A stretch of DNA of 64,000 nt, from positions 1,674,001 to 1,738,000 of the forward strand of contig ML058408.1 of the NCBI GenBank assembly GCA_003013855.2, written 5' to 3'. The notes beneath the pieces were generated by a model. It worked only from the letters and a program-made list of their open reading frames with translations. It did no database searches and had not been told where the DNA came from. Shown here piece by piece: positions 1 to 11,501 of this stretch. The DNA is from Liriodendron chinense (taxonomy: Eukaryota > Streptophyta > Magnoliopsida > Magnoliales > Magnoliaceae). The position numbers were made by a program, and so were the translations under genes. Numbering within the stretch: the first letter of the stretch is position 1; the number at the start of each line of letters is the position of its first letter.

Positions 1-528
1 TATAACTATAAACACATGCTAACAAGGAGAGTATAGGGTGCATGATCATATAAAACATGGAGCATGCTAAAGAACATGATTAACAAGAAAATGTAACTAT
101 CTAAGCATAGTTAATCTTGCTTAATTGGTCATCTATGATATACACTAAGCATTAAAGCTCAAGGGCTTATAGCCCAATCAACCAACCTCCCCTATTGGTA
201 TATCAAGACCAATACTAAGCAAAGATTAGTATACAATGAAGCATAAAACTCAAGATGATTAGCTAATCTAAGCATGGTGATAATCTATCAAGCAAATATA
301 TTAATTAAAAGTAAGGCTAAATTATCAAAAATTGGGCTAAAGAGGCTTGAATCCTCTGATTTGCCCATACACACAGAAATGAGGCTGAAATCCTCAGATT
401 TACCTATATAAGAATTTCTAGCTACCCTCACTAACTATATTTAGTTTGATAAGCCTAAGGGTAACTAATTTCCTCAACACCCTCATAAAATGTAGCATGA
501 GGTGAGGGGTTGGGAACTCCTTCTACTC
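1..528. other. AT-rich sequence downstream of copia gag (element N), no gene seen
   Basis: This stretch follows the stop codon of the minus-strand copia gag and should be internal sequence of element N. I see no protease, integrase or reverse transcriptase in either strand, and it is AT-rich with no long reading frame. Either N lacks pol, or pol lies further left beyond the window. Confidence 0.4.
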
Positions 529-1629
529 CTAGAAGGGATAGCGGTTGGGATCCCCTCTTAGATAAGCGGGAAGAGGGGTAGTGGTGGAAGCTGAGAGAGC
601 TAGATCATTATGTTGGCTCCCATCACTAGCAGAGTCATCGGATTTGGAGTCCGACTCCTCTGTATTATCCCACGTGGCAGCCATTGCCTTTTTACCTTTC
701 GGTTTAGGCGTTTCTGGACAGTCTGGGGCAATATGGCCACGTTGACCGCAACCGTAACATCGGACGGATGAAGGTTTAGATGATTTCCCTTTATGTTTAT
801 CACCCTTCTTGTCCTTCTTGTCACGGCTATTCCCTCTATCAAATTTGAGGAATCTCTTGAATTTTTTGTTTAATTTTTCTTCCTCATCATCCTCATCATC
901 GTTATCTTCCTCCGACTCACTCTTAATTTTCTTATGTTTGTGAGAGGATTTTAGGGCGATGTTTTTCTTCCTAGAGGGGGCCTTAAAGTGTCGTTCATGA
1001 GTTTGTAGGAAACCTATGAGTTCTTCTACTTTCATGTTATCTATGTCTCTACACTCCTCTAAGGCAACTATCTTGGAGTCAAATCTTCCCGGGAGGGACC
1101 TAAGTATTTTTCTACAAATCCTTCCTTCCGGAACCCGATCCCCCAAGACAAACATGGAGTTGCAAATATCTGACAATTTAGTATAAAACTCCATGAAAGT
1201 TTCAGACTCTTCCATCCTAATGTTTTAAAATTTGGTGGTTAAGAGCTTAAGCTTCGAGCGTCTTACTGTGCTAGTTCCCTCGTGGGTAACCTCAAGTATA
1301 TCCCATGCTTCTTTTGCAGTTGCGCATGTGAGAATGCGCTGAAATTCTTCCGGGGAAACCACACAGCAAATCGCATTGAGAGCTTTGGCATTTGCCATGT
1401 ATTGAGCTCTCTCTATGTCATCCCATTTGGAATCATCTTTGGGAATGACAATATTTTTCCCATCAACCTCCACTTGCTCGGTGGGCAAGGTATATCCAGT
1501 TTGTGTGCTAAGCCACACCGGACGATCCATGGATTGGAGAAAAATTCTCATTCTCGCCTTCCAATAAGCATAGTTGGACCCTTCAAAGAAAGGTGGACGG
1601 TTGGTGGTACTCCCATCTCGGTTAGACAT
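529..1629 (-). pseudogene. gag: Ty1/copia gag polyprotein, one in-frame stop (element N)
   Basis: This is the capsid gene of a copia retrotransposon, whose product assembles virus-like particles and binds element RNA. The frame opens at ATG 1629, about 60 bases past the PBS. The first 134 residues form a DUF4219/UBN2-type gag domain (FFEGSNYAYWKARM, then AKEAWDILEVTHEGT). A TAA at 1225-1227 breaks the frame, but the same frame continues with the second half of UBN2, a lysine- and acid-rich linker and a zinc knuckle CYGCGQRGHIAPDC (CX2CX4HX4C). One point mutation therefore separates it from an open frame. The overall type resembles Tnt1/Sirevirus-like gag, but the lineage is not certain. Confidence 0.85.
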
Positions 1630-1690
1630 GATGCTAGTGCTCTGGTATCGGATCTTACTCTAGACGGTTACGTCCTTGAAGAGCAACCCA

Positions 1691-1701
1691 CTCTGATACC
1701 A
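1691..1701 (-). other. Primer-binding site of element N (initiator tRNA-Met type)
   Basis: On the minus strand the sequence reads TGGTATCAGAG, the complement of the 3' end of plant initiator tRNA-Met. It lies two bases inside the LTR edge at 1704 and just upstream of the gag start, which fixes the orientation of N as minus. Confidence 0.85.
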
Positions 1702-3028
1702 ATTGAAGTTGCATCGGGTAGCCTAACACGACACCCTACGCATACGCGTGCGGAAGCTTGAGGAGCAACTAGAATTATGGCTAAACCTATAGGAGGGGGT
1801 GATTAGGACCTTATCAAATTCTTTTCGCCTACTTACCAGATTTAACAAATTAAGCTACATAAGCGATAAACACTTCGGCTTCCAAGCCTAAGTGGGTCCA
1901 ATTAATAGACTAGCAAAAGATAAAGCAATTAACAACCTAGTCTAATCAACTCATGTGGACTAGAGAGGATGGATCAAGAAGTGCTCAAGTCAACATGAGG
2001 TAGTGAAAGTACATCTTGTGAGTGTGGATGTGCCTATCAAGTGTTAAGCATACATTCCTAACTAAGCATACATAATTAACAATTAAACACAATGCATAAA
2101 GAGAAATGTGCTCAAGATCAATCACAAACACAAGGATGTATAGTGGTTCGACTACTTGTCTACTCCACTCCCGGTTCAAGTACTCAACCCCTTTGAGCAC
2201 ACCGGCATTCACTGGGGAGTTTAAATCTGGTTCCTCCCAACCAAGGTGTTTTAAATCGGATCCACCCAACTTGGGAGTTTACAGGTTCCTCCCAACCTAC
2301 ACGTTTGCACCCGTGTTGGTGGCTCCCCCTTGGAGACTTTGTTTTAGGCCCGACTAACGTGCCAAGGAACGGCTGACGTCCCTAGTTTTTAGGCCCAACT
2401 AAATCCGGTTCCTAGCCGATTGCTGGGATCCAACTCAAACAGTTTGTTTGAGATGTGAATTGAGGGTGTCCCTTAACTCACCTACCTGAGAATTGTTCTG
2501 TTGGAATGAACAGCCTAACTCGGGGAACAACGCGGTAGAACCCAACGAAGAGAGAGTGGGCACGAACTTAGTCGAGGGGAACACGAGGGGGCTAGCAACT
2601 GCGGTAACGAAACGGTTCCGAAGTCGAGGTTCTAGTCGATGGAATGTACACTACGAGGTAACCTCTACGGGTTCCACGATCCCTTACCACTTTGGAGATG
2701 TTTACCATCCTTTACCCAAAGGATCTCCTTACGTGGATTTACCTGAGGATCCATCACAAATCTTTTTCCTAAATTGATAGTAGTTCCACAAATTTGGGAT
2801 CCTTAGTTCTCCCTTGTTCAGGTAAGAGTTCTACGGTAACTTACTGGGTTCGAACACTACATTTGTGTTCCTCTTACTGAACGAAATCCAAACCCTATCT
2901 CGGAGATTACTAGAGATCGTTACCACCGAAGATAGAGGAGTTTTAGGGGAGAGAACCGATTTTTTTACTTAGGGGGAAAATTTATCTAAAAGAAAGTTGC
3001 CAGATTTTTACGGGCAGATTCGTGCATC

Positions 3029-3169
3029 TCCGATTGATCGGAAAAAGTGTCCGATTGATCGGAAATCTATCCAGAGAAGTCTCTGAAAGAAATTCCGATT
3101 GATCGGAACACTGTCTGATTGATCGGACGGCCCCTTCCGATGGATTGGAATACTGTCCGATTGATCGGA
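3029..3169. repeat. Array of six TCCGATTGATCGGA palindromes
   Basis: Copies start at 3029, 3050, 3094, 3114, 3136 and 3156. Each is a 14-base near-perfect palindrome (TCCGAT, TG, ATCGGA), and the fourth and fifth copies carry substitutions. Spacers of six to eight bases differ in sequence, with one longer gap. The array lies in LTR N. Confidence 0.85.
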
Positions 3170-3230
3170 AATATGTCCAGTGAGTTTTCAATTTTTTCTG
3201 GGACAATTAAAGCTAACTAGTCTTAAAGAC

Positions 3231-3318
3231 AGGCTAGCTAGCCTCAGGATAGCCTCGTGGACAGGCTAACTAGCCTCAGGATAGCCTCGGTTGCAGGCTA
3301 ACTAGCCTCTAGTTAGCC
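3231..3318. repeat. Three 32-bp tandem units with palindrome AGGCTAGCTAGCCT
   Basis: Units start at 3231, 3263 and 3295, exactly 32 bases apart. Each opens with the palindrome AGGCTA(G/A)CTAGCCT; the first two are followed by CAGGATAGCCT. This is a second, unrelated palindrome class in the same LTR as the GATTGATC array. Confidence 0.85.
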
Positions 3319-3648
3319 TTTGACGACAAAACTCGACAAAACTAATGTCGTCGAAGGTGGAGAAATTAATCAGATTAAATAGTACAAAAAGTACCTCAAG
3401 ATTCTGATATGATGATGACTAAAGGTATACCTAGGTGGTGCAAGTCATCTAAGAGGTTATGGGTTAGGTTTTGGTCAAGGCAAGGCACACTAAGGCATCA
3501 CTTTTACCTGTTTCTTCTTCCTTGATGCAGCCGGTCCGTCTTGAGTCTTCGTTCTTCGTCTTCATTAAGCTCAACCGACACTAGACCCACTGACCTAAGT
3601 AATTGACAAACAAGGTGCACTAGTATGCCACAGAAAAGTGCACTAACA

Positions 3649-3860
3649 TGAGGTACATCCCCCACTTCATTCTCATCCAATTCAGTAAGGTTTGGGGCTG
3701 GATTTTGATTAACCCCTTGATTTGGTTGATTTTCAGCCATCTCTCTAGTAATTTCAGGAAAATTTTGACGTTTCCTAGCACGAGGCTCTCTATCAATCCC
3801 TTCAACAATTACTCCGTCCCTTACAAGTCGGTTATTATGAGTCCGAGCCCAATGTGGCAT
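3649..3860 (-). pseudogene. gag: N-terminal fragment of gypsy gag (element F), cut by insertion of N
   Basis: The frame starts at ATG 3860 with a peptide of the form MPHWARTHNNRL and runs about 70 residues to the edge of copia LTR N at 3648. The beginning matches the gag start of element A (CPCWERDHSNRL near 23840), so this is the N-terminus of the gag of F. It includes an N/P/E-rich stretch ending NEVGDVP, which precedes the gag core in relatives. The rest of gag and pol of F must lie to the left of N, outside the window. Confidence 0.6.
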
Positions 3861-4463
3861 GCAAAACCAAAAAGAATGAACAAAAAGGAAAAAGAATTCT
3901 TCCTTCCTTCCTTTACTCCTCTCTAGGACTTAAGCACAAGGTGTCTTGCAATGGCTAAGCCAGAAGCAAGGATAGAGACCGATTTCTCCTGGTCAATAGG
4001 GGTTCAAAGAACTCCCCACCCACTCTTTGAGTCTTTTGAGAAAAAGTACAGAAAAAGAAGAAAGAGGAATAGGTTGAGAAGAGAAATCTCTGAGCACAAG
4101 GTGATCCAAGGCGGCAGAGCCGACCAATAGGAATCCAGGTGGCACAAGGCCTACCTTTCAGAGATCCAAAAGGAGTCTCCACCCACTCTACAAGAGATGA
4201 ATGTGGTAGGAATGAGTAGGAGAAGAAGAAGAGTAAGGTTAGAACAATAAAACCTGATTTGTGACTTAAGATGCCTTTTTCTTCTTCAACTTCCTAAAAA
4301 TTCCTGGATTAGACCTATGTTAGAATCCTACAAAAATCAAAACAAAGCAAGTTAGTATTTAGAAGCAAAACCTATCCTAGAAAACAAAACAAATTCTAAA
4401 CCTATTTTAACACAATCTCAACTAAAAATTATTTCAGAAAATTCTAAAAATACCGCATAGAAA
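3861..4463 (-). other. 5' untranslated leader of element F
   Basis: This is the noncoding stretch between the PBS and the gag start of F. Read on the minus strand it holds a TTTTTGTAGGATTC string resembling the TTTTGTAGG found in the leaders of A (about 23700) and B (about 16767). It looks like a splice-acceptor-type sequence, but splicing is not proven. Confidence 0.5.
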
Positions 4464-4481
4464 TCCCCGGCAGCGGCGCCA
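4464..4481 (-). other. Primer-binding site of element F (tRNA-Asp type)
   Basis: The minus strand reads TGGCGCCGCTGCCGGGGA, which is 17 of 18 bases complementary to the 3' end of plant tRNA-Asp (CCCCGGCAACGGCGCCA). It sits six bases from the LTR edge. This PBS type is known from Athila-like Ty3/gypsy elements. Confidence 0.9.
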
Positions 4482-5516
4482 AAAACTTGTTCACTTCCCC
4501 AAGTGTAGGGTTGCGAAGTAGTAATAATTCGGAAAGACCGAGTATCATTCCCACAGAGATTTATGAATGGGTATTCTCAGAATTTGGCTAAAACAACTAG
4601 TAACTAAGACCCTATTAAGAACTAAAGCTGGAAAACAGTGATTTGAGTTTAAATAATGATTTATGAAAGGTAATATCAATCTAAAAAGGAACTAGAGCGC
4701 CAAGGATCCACTTTTGATAAGTTTCAATGCATCAACACAACTAGGTCTCTCATAACTCAATCGGAATCGAATTCATATCTCTATCCGATCGGAATATAGA
4801 GCGGTTCAATCAGCAATTATCTAAAACAGTTGCTCATTCATTGATTTGATTCCCACAACCATGCTCAGGCCTTGGGCACACTCAATTGTATAGGCCAAGC
4901 CTCTTTCCAATCTAGTTGAGATTCATAACCATAGCTTTCACCAAATCCTGTCACTAGACTTGATTACAACTCATGATTAGAACTTTAATTAAATCAAAAT
5001 CAATGAATAACCAACTATTCCAGATTATACAACAAAAGATAAGAACTTTAGTTGAATGAGTTCCCACATGAAAATCAGGCCATTGCATACAAGGCAATCA
5101 AAGCGTCTACCATGCCCGGAGTCAATGGTAGATCAATGAACTACACAAGCATAAACAATGCTTAAAAGTTAAGATACTAAGTTAGGATCACTAAGAATCA
5201 CATGAGCCCGGAGTCATCAAGAGATCAAAGTAAAAGCCAAAATAGTACTTGATTCAAACTCATATAGAACTAAAATTCATCAATTAAAACACAAAAGGAA
5301 ACCTAGGTTGCATCAATCCATCAAAAATGAATCAAAAGCTTCCCCTCTTAGCCCTAGCTAAGAGGTTTTAGTTCATCTCTAACATCCTTGAACTAGAAGC
5401 CTCTAAAAACATAAAAAAATAACTAAAACAGGAAGAAAACTAGAAATCCGAAGTCGAATCCGTCTCCTGAGCAATCCCCACGTCCTAGCCTCCTTTGGTA
5501 TGAAGGGAAGACATCA

Positions 5517-5523
5517 TTTTATA
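5517..5523 (-). promoter_or_regulatory. TATA box of LTR F
   Basis: The minus strand reads GCTATAAAAT after GACACCTCCAA, the same context as the TATA box of solo LTR L (18420-18426). It is the likely U3 core promoter of F. Confidence 0.65.
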
Positions 5524-5628
5524 GCTTGGAGGTGTCCTTTACGCAAGAAAATTCTAGATTTTGCGTAAAGCTACGCAATTGCGTAGAGAATTTCGGAATC
5601 CCGAAATAGAAATAGCCTATTTACACTT

Positions 5629-5835
5629 GGCCGACCGGTCTGGACCGGTCGAACTTCACTTGCAACAGTCCAGAGAGCACAGCCGACCGGTCATGACCGG
5701 TCGGACTGACTTATCCATTGATCCAGCAAACGTGGCCGACCGGTCATGACCAGTCGGACCAAGCTGTCCATCTTCTAGTGTGCATCAAAGGGGCGGCCGA
5801 CCGGTCTTGACAGGTCGGGCTTCTTTGGCTGACCA
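5629..5835. repeat. CCGACCGGTC palindrome array in LTR F
   Basis: At least four paired sites start near 5629, 5681, 5734 and 5795, with a decayed fifth. Each pair is GCCGACCGGTC, two bases, then its reverse complement, with one or two substitutions. The spacing is 52 to 61 bases. In the LTR's own sense the array lies about 100-300 bases upstream of the TATA box. Confidence 0.85.
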
Positions 5836-6097
5836 GTCTAGCCTCTTTTCTTCTTTATTTCTTTCTTTCTTTCTTCTTTTCTCTTCTCTCCTTGCTTTGT
5901 CTTTCTTTGGTCCTTCTTCAACCCTCATCCTATGGTCTTCAATGCTCTTAAAGGGCTCCATTTAGCCTTCAATTGGTGAAATCTCCATCTTGTTCCTACA
6001 ATTACAAATCATGCCTTAGAATAGTCCTTTAAACATGTAAACCGTGCATAATGAGTGATGAATTGGGGTTAGAATATGCACAATTAAGAGCTCAACA

Positions 6098-7787
6098 GTC
6101 ATGGAATGAGATGACTCAGGAATTCTTGAAAAAGTTTTTCCTGGCTCATAAATTGAATACCCTTCGAAGAGCTATAATGAACTTTTCGGTTAAAGAGAAT
6201 GAATCATTCTTTCAATGTTGGGAAAGGTTTAAGGACCTCCTACTTGCTTGCCCACATCATGGCTACGAAAGTTGGCGAATCATAATCTTCTTCAATGATG
6301 GATTAAGTTCCAATATGCGCCAATTCGTAGAGATGATGTGCAATGGCGAGTTTATGAGCAAAAATCCAAATGAAGCTTGGAGTTATTTGGATATGTTGGC
6401 CGAGAATGCCCAATTATGGGATACCTCAGACAAATCTAATAACCTCAAGCCTCCTCAATAAAAAGAGAAAGGAGGGACTTACATCCTTAAGGAGGAAGAT
6501 GATGTGAATACAAGGCTAGCCAACCTCACAAGGAAAGTCGAGGCTATAAAACTTAGCAAGAGTGAAGTTACAAAGCCTACTGAAGTTACTGAGAACATAT
6601 GTGGAATTTGTGCCACTAATATACATGCTACACAAGATTGTCCTACAATTCTTGCATTTCAAGAGGTGTTACAAGAACACACAAATGCCACATATGGATA
6701 TCAACAGCCTTTTAATGGACCGGTAGGTAACACGTACAACTCTACTTGGAAGAACCACCTAAATTTCAATTGGAAGAATGCTCCCACGGCCAATCCTACC
6801 AACTCTCAAGGAGGGCCACCCATGCAAAACATGGCCCCACTTCAATTCTCAATGGAGGATACTCTAAAGGCATTTATGCAAGGGCAAACGCAAATCAATC
6901 AATCAAATCGACAAACGTTCCAAGAGCTTAAAGTCTCGGTTGGTGAGATTAAGGGATGCTTGAATGCTAGTGAAGGAACCTTCTCGACCCAACCTCAGCC
7001 CAATCCTAAACTAGCACATGAAATAAGCATCCCTAATCTTCCCAACCAACATGTAGAGCAAGCTAAATCCGTCACCACTTTTAGAAGTGGTAAGCAAATT
7101 GACAAATCTATCCTGGTAAAGGCCGACAAACCTAATGATCCAGTAAACTTTGAGAATGAGGATGGATCTAACTCAGCCCCACAAGAAACAGAATGCATTT
7201 ATAAGCCCGTAGCACCATTCCCTTCGAGATTGGTTGCTCCAAAATATCTCCCAAACTCTAATGATATTTTAGAGATTTTCTGACAAGTCAAGATCAACAT
7301 TCTATTGCTTAATGCTATTAAACAAATACCTTCCCATGCTAAGTTTCTAAAGGACCTGTGCACAACCAAACACAAATATAATGTGCAGCAAAAAGCCTTC
7401 TTAAATGAGCAAGTGAGTGCCATTGTCACTCAAAAGACCCCTCCAAAATTCAAAGATCCCGATAGTCCCACAATCTCATGTATCATTTGAGACTACCGAA
7501 TTGAACGTGCATTGCTAGACTTGGGGGCGAGCGTAAATTTAATCCCATACTCGGTATATGAGCAATTGGGTCTTAGGGAATTAAAACCCACCAAGACCAC
7601 ATTGCAACTCGTTGATAGATCCATCCGTATACCGAGAGGGATAGTTGAGGATGTGTTAGTCCAAGTTGACAAATTCTACTACCTGGTAGATTTCATCGTC
7701 TTGGACATGCAACCGGTTATGGATGCTATCACTCAAATACCGATGATTCTAGGCCGCCCCTTCCTTGCTAATCAAACGCAATTATAA
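6098..7787 (+). pseudogene. gag-pro: Gypsy gag-protease of element D, several in-frame stops
   Basis: The left edge is the F insertion point, so the capsid domain is cut at its N-side. One frame runs 6098-7787 with TAA at 6459, TGA at 7281 and TGA at 7488. The order is the end of the Retrotrans_gag domain (WNEMTQEFLKKFF...ESFFQCWERFKDLL), a zinc knuckle CGICATNIHATQDC, an N/Q-rich linker, and then an aspartic protease with DLGASVNLIPYSVYEQLGL, whose catalytic Asp codon is 7518-7520, and ILGRPFL. DLGAS instead of DSGAS is usual for Athila-like proteases. The sequence aligns closely with gag-protease of element A (24223-26117). Confidence 0.85.
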
Positions 7788-7804
7788 ATTGTCAGAATGG
7801 GGTA

Positions 7805-8880
7805 ATGCAATTGTCCTTTGGAAACATGATGTTGGAGGTGAATGTGTTCCACTTGGGCAAAAGGCATAGGGATGATGATGGTGTCCACGAGGTTAATATG
7901 ATTGAATCAATCGTGGAAGAGGAGTTCGCTTTAAATCAAAATTTTGATCCCCTAGATGTTATTAGCTTCGATCCTTTTGAGGATTGGGATGACAATGATG
8001 GCCCCATGAGGTAAACATGATAGAATCCATGAAAGATGAGGAGTTTCTCCAACATGATCTACTTGAAAGATTGGAGACGCGCATGGCACACTCCAAGGAT
8101 GAAACTTATTTGACTATTAATGAGGCCTTGAAAGTGTCAATTTCTGAAAATTTATTTGACAAGACACCAATTTCTGAGTTAAACAAATTTATTATGCAGG
8201 ATTTGGAAGAATTGGTGCTTGATTTGCCTATAGAGAGGCCAAAATCTGAAAGCGTGGAGGTTAGGGACCCAATCCAACCTACACAAAAGGAGGAAGGCAT
8301 AAAAAATCTAAATCTGAAAACTTCCCCCTATGAGGTCTCCTATACTCTAGAGGAGTGTCTGACTTACTTTGAAGATTGGGATGATCCCATGATTCAAGAC
8401 ATTGTACACGCCTTGAGGGAGACCTATCCAGTGCATAAAAAGCTTCCCTCCACAGAGTGCCAAACTGAAAAATTAATTGTGGAAGCACCGGTGAAATCTG
8501 ATTTTGTGGGGACCATAATGACTTGTGAAGAAGAAATAAAAGTCTCCACATCTCTTTAGTTTGTTCAAACCGATGAACACCACCTTTGGGATGACCCATA
8601 CTTGAATGATTTTTGCCCATATAAGAAGAAAAGGAGATCCATCTTCAATAATTTCCAACCAATGCAATTCTCCTTTCGTAGTACATGTGACAATTTTATT
8701 GAGGAACCTGCTGAAACCTTTCAGCAGGATTTTCAATGGGTTAGAATGATTAATGTCACCAATGTACTTTCCAAAGCAGGATGGTGGATAGTTCTACCAA
8801 AAACTTTGTTACACCACTTGATGATCCTACTCAACTTTGTCCTTTTAGATGATATAATGCTGATTAATCTCCTAGTCTGA
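7805..8880 (+). pseudogene. Acidic ORF replacing RT and integrase in element D, function unknown
   Basis: Downstream of protease the sequence first follows the protease-RT linker of A (LEVNVFHLGKRHRDDD). It then continues as an acidic reading frame (8017-8880) that never reaches RT. The frame shifts near 8005 and a TAG lies at 8557-8559. Recognisable blocks are LEECLTYFEDWDDPMI, VEAPVKS, LWDDPYLNDFCPYKK, and near the C-terminus QWVRMINVTNVLSKAGWWIV. The same blocks, diverged but in the same order, occur in element B (19459-20209). The end lines up with the end of pol in A (CTCCTAGTCTGA shared). I do not recognise the family; the conserved C-terminal module is described under findings. Confidence 0.6.
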
Positions 8881-9998
8881 TGGAGATTCTCTTTTTGAAA
8901 GGATAACTTAGGTTTTCTTTACTGCTTTAAGTAGGATTAGGTCTAGTTTGTTTTTTTATTTTAGTTCTATTTGCTTTAGTAGATTTAGTTGTCGGAATTG
9001 TAGACTTCCATGATCAACTCTCTCAGGTGATCTCATTCTCACGCTCCTTTATTTTTTATCATTGCTCTCATGTTATTGCTCATTGCACATCTTTTACATT
9101 GAGGACAATGCAAAATTTGGTTGGGGGGTGAGATTCCTACATGAATCTAGTGTTTTGTAACATTTCGAGCATTATATGTTGATTTTTTTTTTTTTTTTTT
9201 AAATTCAAAACTCTTTGGGTAAACCTTGTTTTTATGCATTTAGGATGATACAATTATGAAAAAAAAAGATAGATGAAGTGATTGATTTTGAAATCCTTGA
9301 ATTATCTTAAATATAATAGTTTTTTATATGAATTCCCATATTGAATTGATCATTAGAAAGCTTTAAACACTTTTGAGTCTAGTTCACATTACACAATTCT
9401 CATGGTTTGAAGGGATTATGTAGTTTTATGGATTGGTTAAGCTTAGATTTAAGGTGTTGAGGAACCAAGCCAGGGTACTTTGTCCATCCTTGTCCATGGG
9501 AAAAGAACGAAAGATATAGATTTCTAAAAATCCTATCTAATGTGTATGAAAAGGAAAGAAGGAAAGAAAATATGGTTGTGATTGAGAATATGGTGGAAAA
9601 CTCTGAAAAAGGGCTACCTATTACCAACTGGGGGATGGTTTACCCATAACCAAAGCCAGAAATGGGACATAGAGTGAAAACCGTCGGAAGGACGGTAAGG
9701 CAAATTCCTGTCATAGGCTTGTTGTTGATCTATACACCTTGAGATCCATAGTTTAGTTGATATATGAAGAAGATGATCCCGTAAACTTATGAGATGAGCC
9801 ATCACTATGCACATTAGGTTGAATTTGTTCAAAGTTCTTCTATTTATCAATCAATCAGCAGGAATTCAATATGAACACTTTTTATGTTTGAGAATTTAAG
9901 GTTACAGCCTCTATCATCTGGTTTCTCTAATTTTTGCACTTGTATGTCTCAGAATGAATAGAAGTATCGTTCTGAAGGAGAGTTGGATTTTAGAGAAT
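8881..9998 (+). other. 3' noncoding region of element D
   Basis: There is no gene here. The region is homologous to 20210-21335 (B) and 29322-30466 (A). Conserved landmarks are ACATTGAGGACAATG followed by the PPT-like TTTGGTTGGGGGGTGAG at 9117-9133, then a block with TACTTTGTCCATCCTTG and a small CCGTC...GACGG stem. The region stops at the insertion of element A; AGAAT at 9994-9998 is the left TSD. Confidence 0.75.
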
Positions 9999-10669
9999 TG
10001 TTGAACCTCCAATTTATACACGATATAGCCCATTACATCACATTATATGCATGGTTTTCATGTTTAAAAGGCCCGTCTAATGCATGTTTTATGACTGTAG
10101 GAATGAGAGAGGACTTCGCCCAATTGGTGACCAAAAGGAGCCATTTAGAGCCATTGGATGAAGATTGAAGGAGGACCAAAGAAAGAAGAAAGCAAGGAGA
10201 GGAGAGAGAAGAAGAAAGGAAGAAAGAAAATATGAAAAGAAGAGGTCCGACCGGTCATGACCGGTTGGCCAAGGGAGCCAGACCAGTCAAGACCGGTCGG
10301 CCACACCACTACCCTCTTGTGAAGCCCCTGGACCAACGACTAGCCTGGTCCGACCGGTCAAGACCGGTCGGTCAGCCCAGTCCTGACCGGCTGTGACTGG
10401 TCGGCCGTGCATTAAACAACAAGTTTCCAAATTGGGATCCAATTTTCTCTGCGCAAGTGCGTAACCTTACACAAATTCTGGAAGATTCCAACGCAATAGA
10501 GCTTCCCCACTATCAAAAGGACACCTAGGATCTCTTCCTAGGCATCATAAAAGCTAAGGAACTTCGTGGGGAGTGAAGTAAGCCGTCGTGGAGCGTTTGC
10601 AACCCTCCCAACTCTGGGTTTTTATGCTTGTTATGTCTTTTTCATTGAGTTCTAGTGTAGTATGACAAT
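9999..10669 (+). repeat. 5' LTR of A, left part
   Basis: The piece begins with TGTTGAACCTCCAATTT and matches 30467-31216 of the 3' LTR. It is cut at TATGACAAT by B; the uninterrupted site is preserved at 31211-31226 of the 3' copy (TATGACAATGCTCGG). The TATA box here is mutated to TATCAAA (10511-10517) where the 3' copy still has TATAAAA. Confidence 0.9.
10245..10410. repeat. CCGACCGGTC palindrome array in the 5' LTR of A
   Basis: Paired GACCGGTC sites, many followed by GGCC, recur with about 50-base spacing and some decay (CAGTC, GGTTGG variants). They lie about 100-270 bases upstream of the TATA position. The equivalent array of the 3' LTR is at 30715-30950. Confidence 0.8.
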
Positions 10670-11009
10670 TTTTGAGCCTCCAATTTATACATTTGCCAAC
10701 CCATTACATCACATTAGATGCATGGTTTTCATGTTTAAAAGACTCATCTAATACATATTTTTGTGATTGTAGGAATGAGAGGGAAACTTCACCAATTCAT
10801 GGTTAAAAGAGTCACTTTGGACACCTTGAGGATCAAAGGAAGAAAGCCCAAGAATGAAAGAAAGACGTTATGGAAGATGGAGTTGAAAGACAAAGAAAAA
10901 CACAGAAGAAATCATATTAAAAGACCTGGCAGGGCCAGAAAAACCAAAGTGCAGATCTGCAGGGCCATAAAAGTAAAATGCAGAAAGTTGCAGTTTCTGA
11001 AGATTGATC

Positions 11010-11400
11010 CAGAGATTGATCCATCGATTGATTGCTCAGCCTGAGCGATTGATTAACAGACTCGAGCGATTGATCGCTCACAGTAGAGATTTGACAGAAT
11101 TGTTGCTGGAGAGAAGTGAAGAATTGCGATTGATCGCCCAGCCTGAGCGATTGATCGCGTGATTGATCGCCCATCCCATAGATCAATCGCCAGAATGCAG
11201 ATTTTTATGAAATTTAGAGAAAACTCTCTGGACACTTTTTGCACCCTCCGATTGATCGCTGGATACTGATCGATTGATCGCCAGAAGTGACCGATTGATC
11301 TCTCAGCCAGCCGATTAATCGCCAGATCCGAAAAAGGCAGTTTTTACAGTTATTTGAACTAGCGATTGATCGCCCAGTCTGAGCGATCAATCGACAATGC
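11010..11400. repeat. GCGATTGATCGC palindrome array in LTR B
   Basis: More than ten copies of (G)CGATTGATCG(C) or its reverse (GCGATCAATCG) occur with variable spacers, several preceded by CAGCCTGA. The motif is a near-palindrome around GATTGATC. The matching array in the 3' LTR is at 21670-22050 and has lost some units. Confidence 0.85.
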
Positions 11401-11501
11401 GCCCAGTTTAGAAATTTCCAAGTCTGGCTCCGATTTTCTCTGCGTAGTGTGTAAATTCTACGCAAATTCTTGAAGATTCTTCATTTGTGGGGTATGAAAG
11501 C

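Larger units (their letters stand above)
1704..3648 (-). repeat. 5' LTR of copia element N (1945 bp)
   Basis: Read on the minus strand the LTR starts TGTTAGTGCAC at 3648 and ends ...CAACTTCA at 1704, next to the PBS. The start matches LTR H (51681) and LTR G (47669), and the end matches G (TGAAATTGC on the plus strand at 45671). A shared internal block containing TCCACTCCCGGTTCA also ties N to G. The outer flank at 3649-3653 (TGAGG) should be one copy of the target duplication; the other copy is outside the window. Reading frames that cross 3648 are artefacts of the junction. Confidence 0.75.
4488..6097 (-). repeat. 5' LTR of gypsy element F (1610 bp)
   Basis: On the minus strand the LTR starts TGTTGAGCTCTTAATTG at 6097 and ends CTTGGGGAAGTGAACA at 4488, next to the PBS. 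It belongs to the same subfamily as solo LTRs L (17877-19453) and K (37656-39210). It is inserted in the gag of D; 6098-6102 (GTCAT) should be one copy of its target duplication. Its TATA box is at 5517-5523 on the minus strand, with the palindrome array just upstream. Confidence 0.85.
6098..9998 (+). mobile_element. Non-autonomous Ty3/gypsy element D, left visible part
   Basis: Element D has gag, protease and a 3' noncoding region but no reverse transcriptase, RNase H or integrase between them. Its 5' end is hidden to the left of F. Its 3' end resumes after element A at 33823-33877 (PPT) and 33878-35429 (3' LTR). The 3' noncoding region and LTR ends are homologous to those of A and B, so D probably depended on A-like enzymes (inference). 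Confidence 0.75.

Noticed and set aside
3504..3860. Single 118-residue minus-strand gene
   Set aside because: The frame crosses the LTR edge at 3648. Only 3649-3860 is gag of F; the rest is LTR N read through.
8881..9998. Envelope-like gene after pol in the D/A/B family
   Set aside because: No open frame with signal peptide or membrane segment exists in the 3' noncoding region of any of the three elements.
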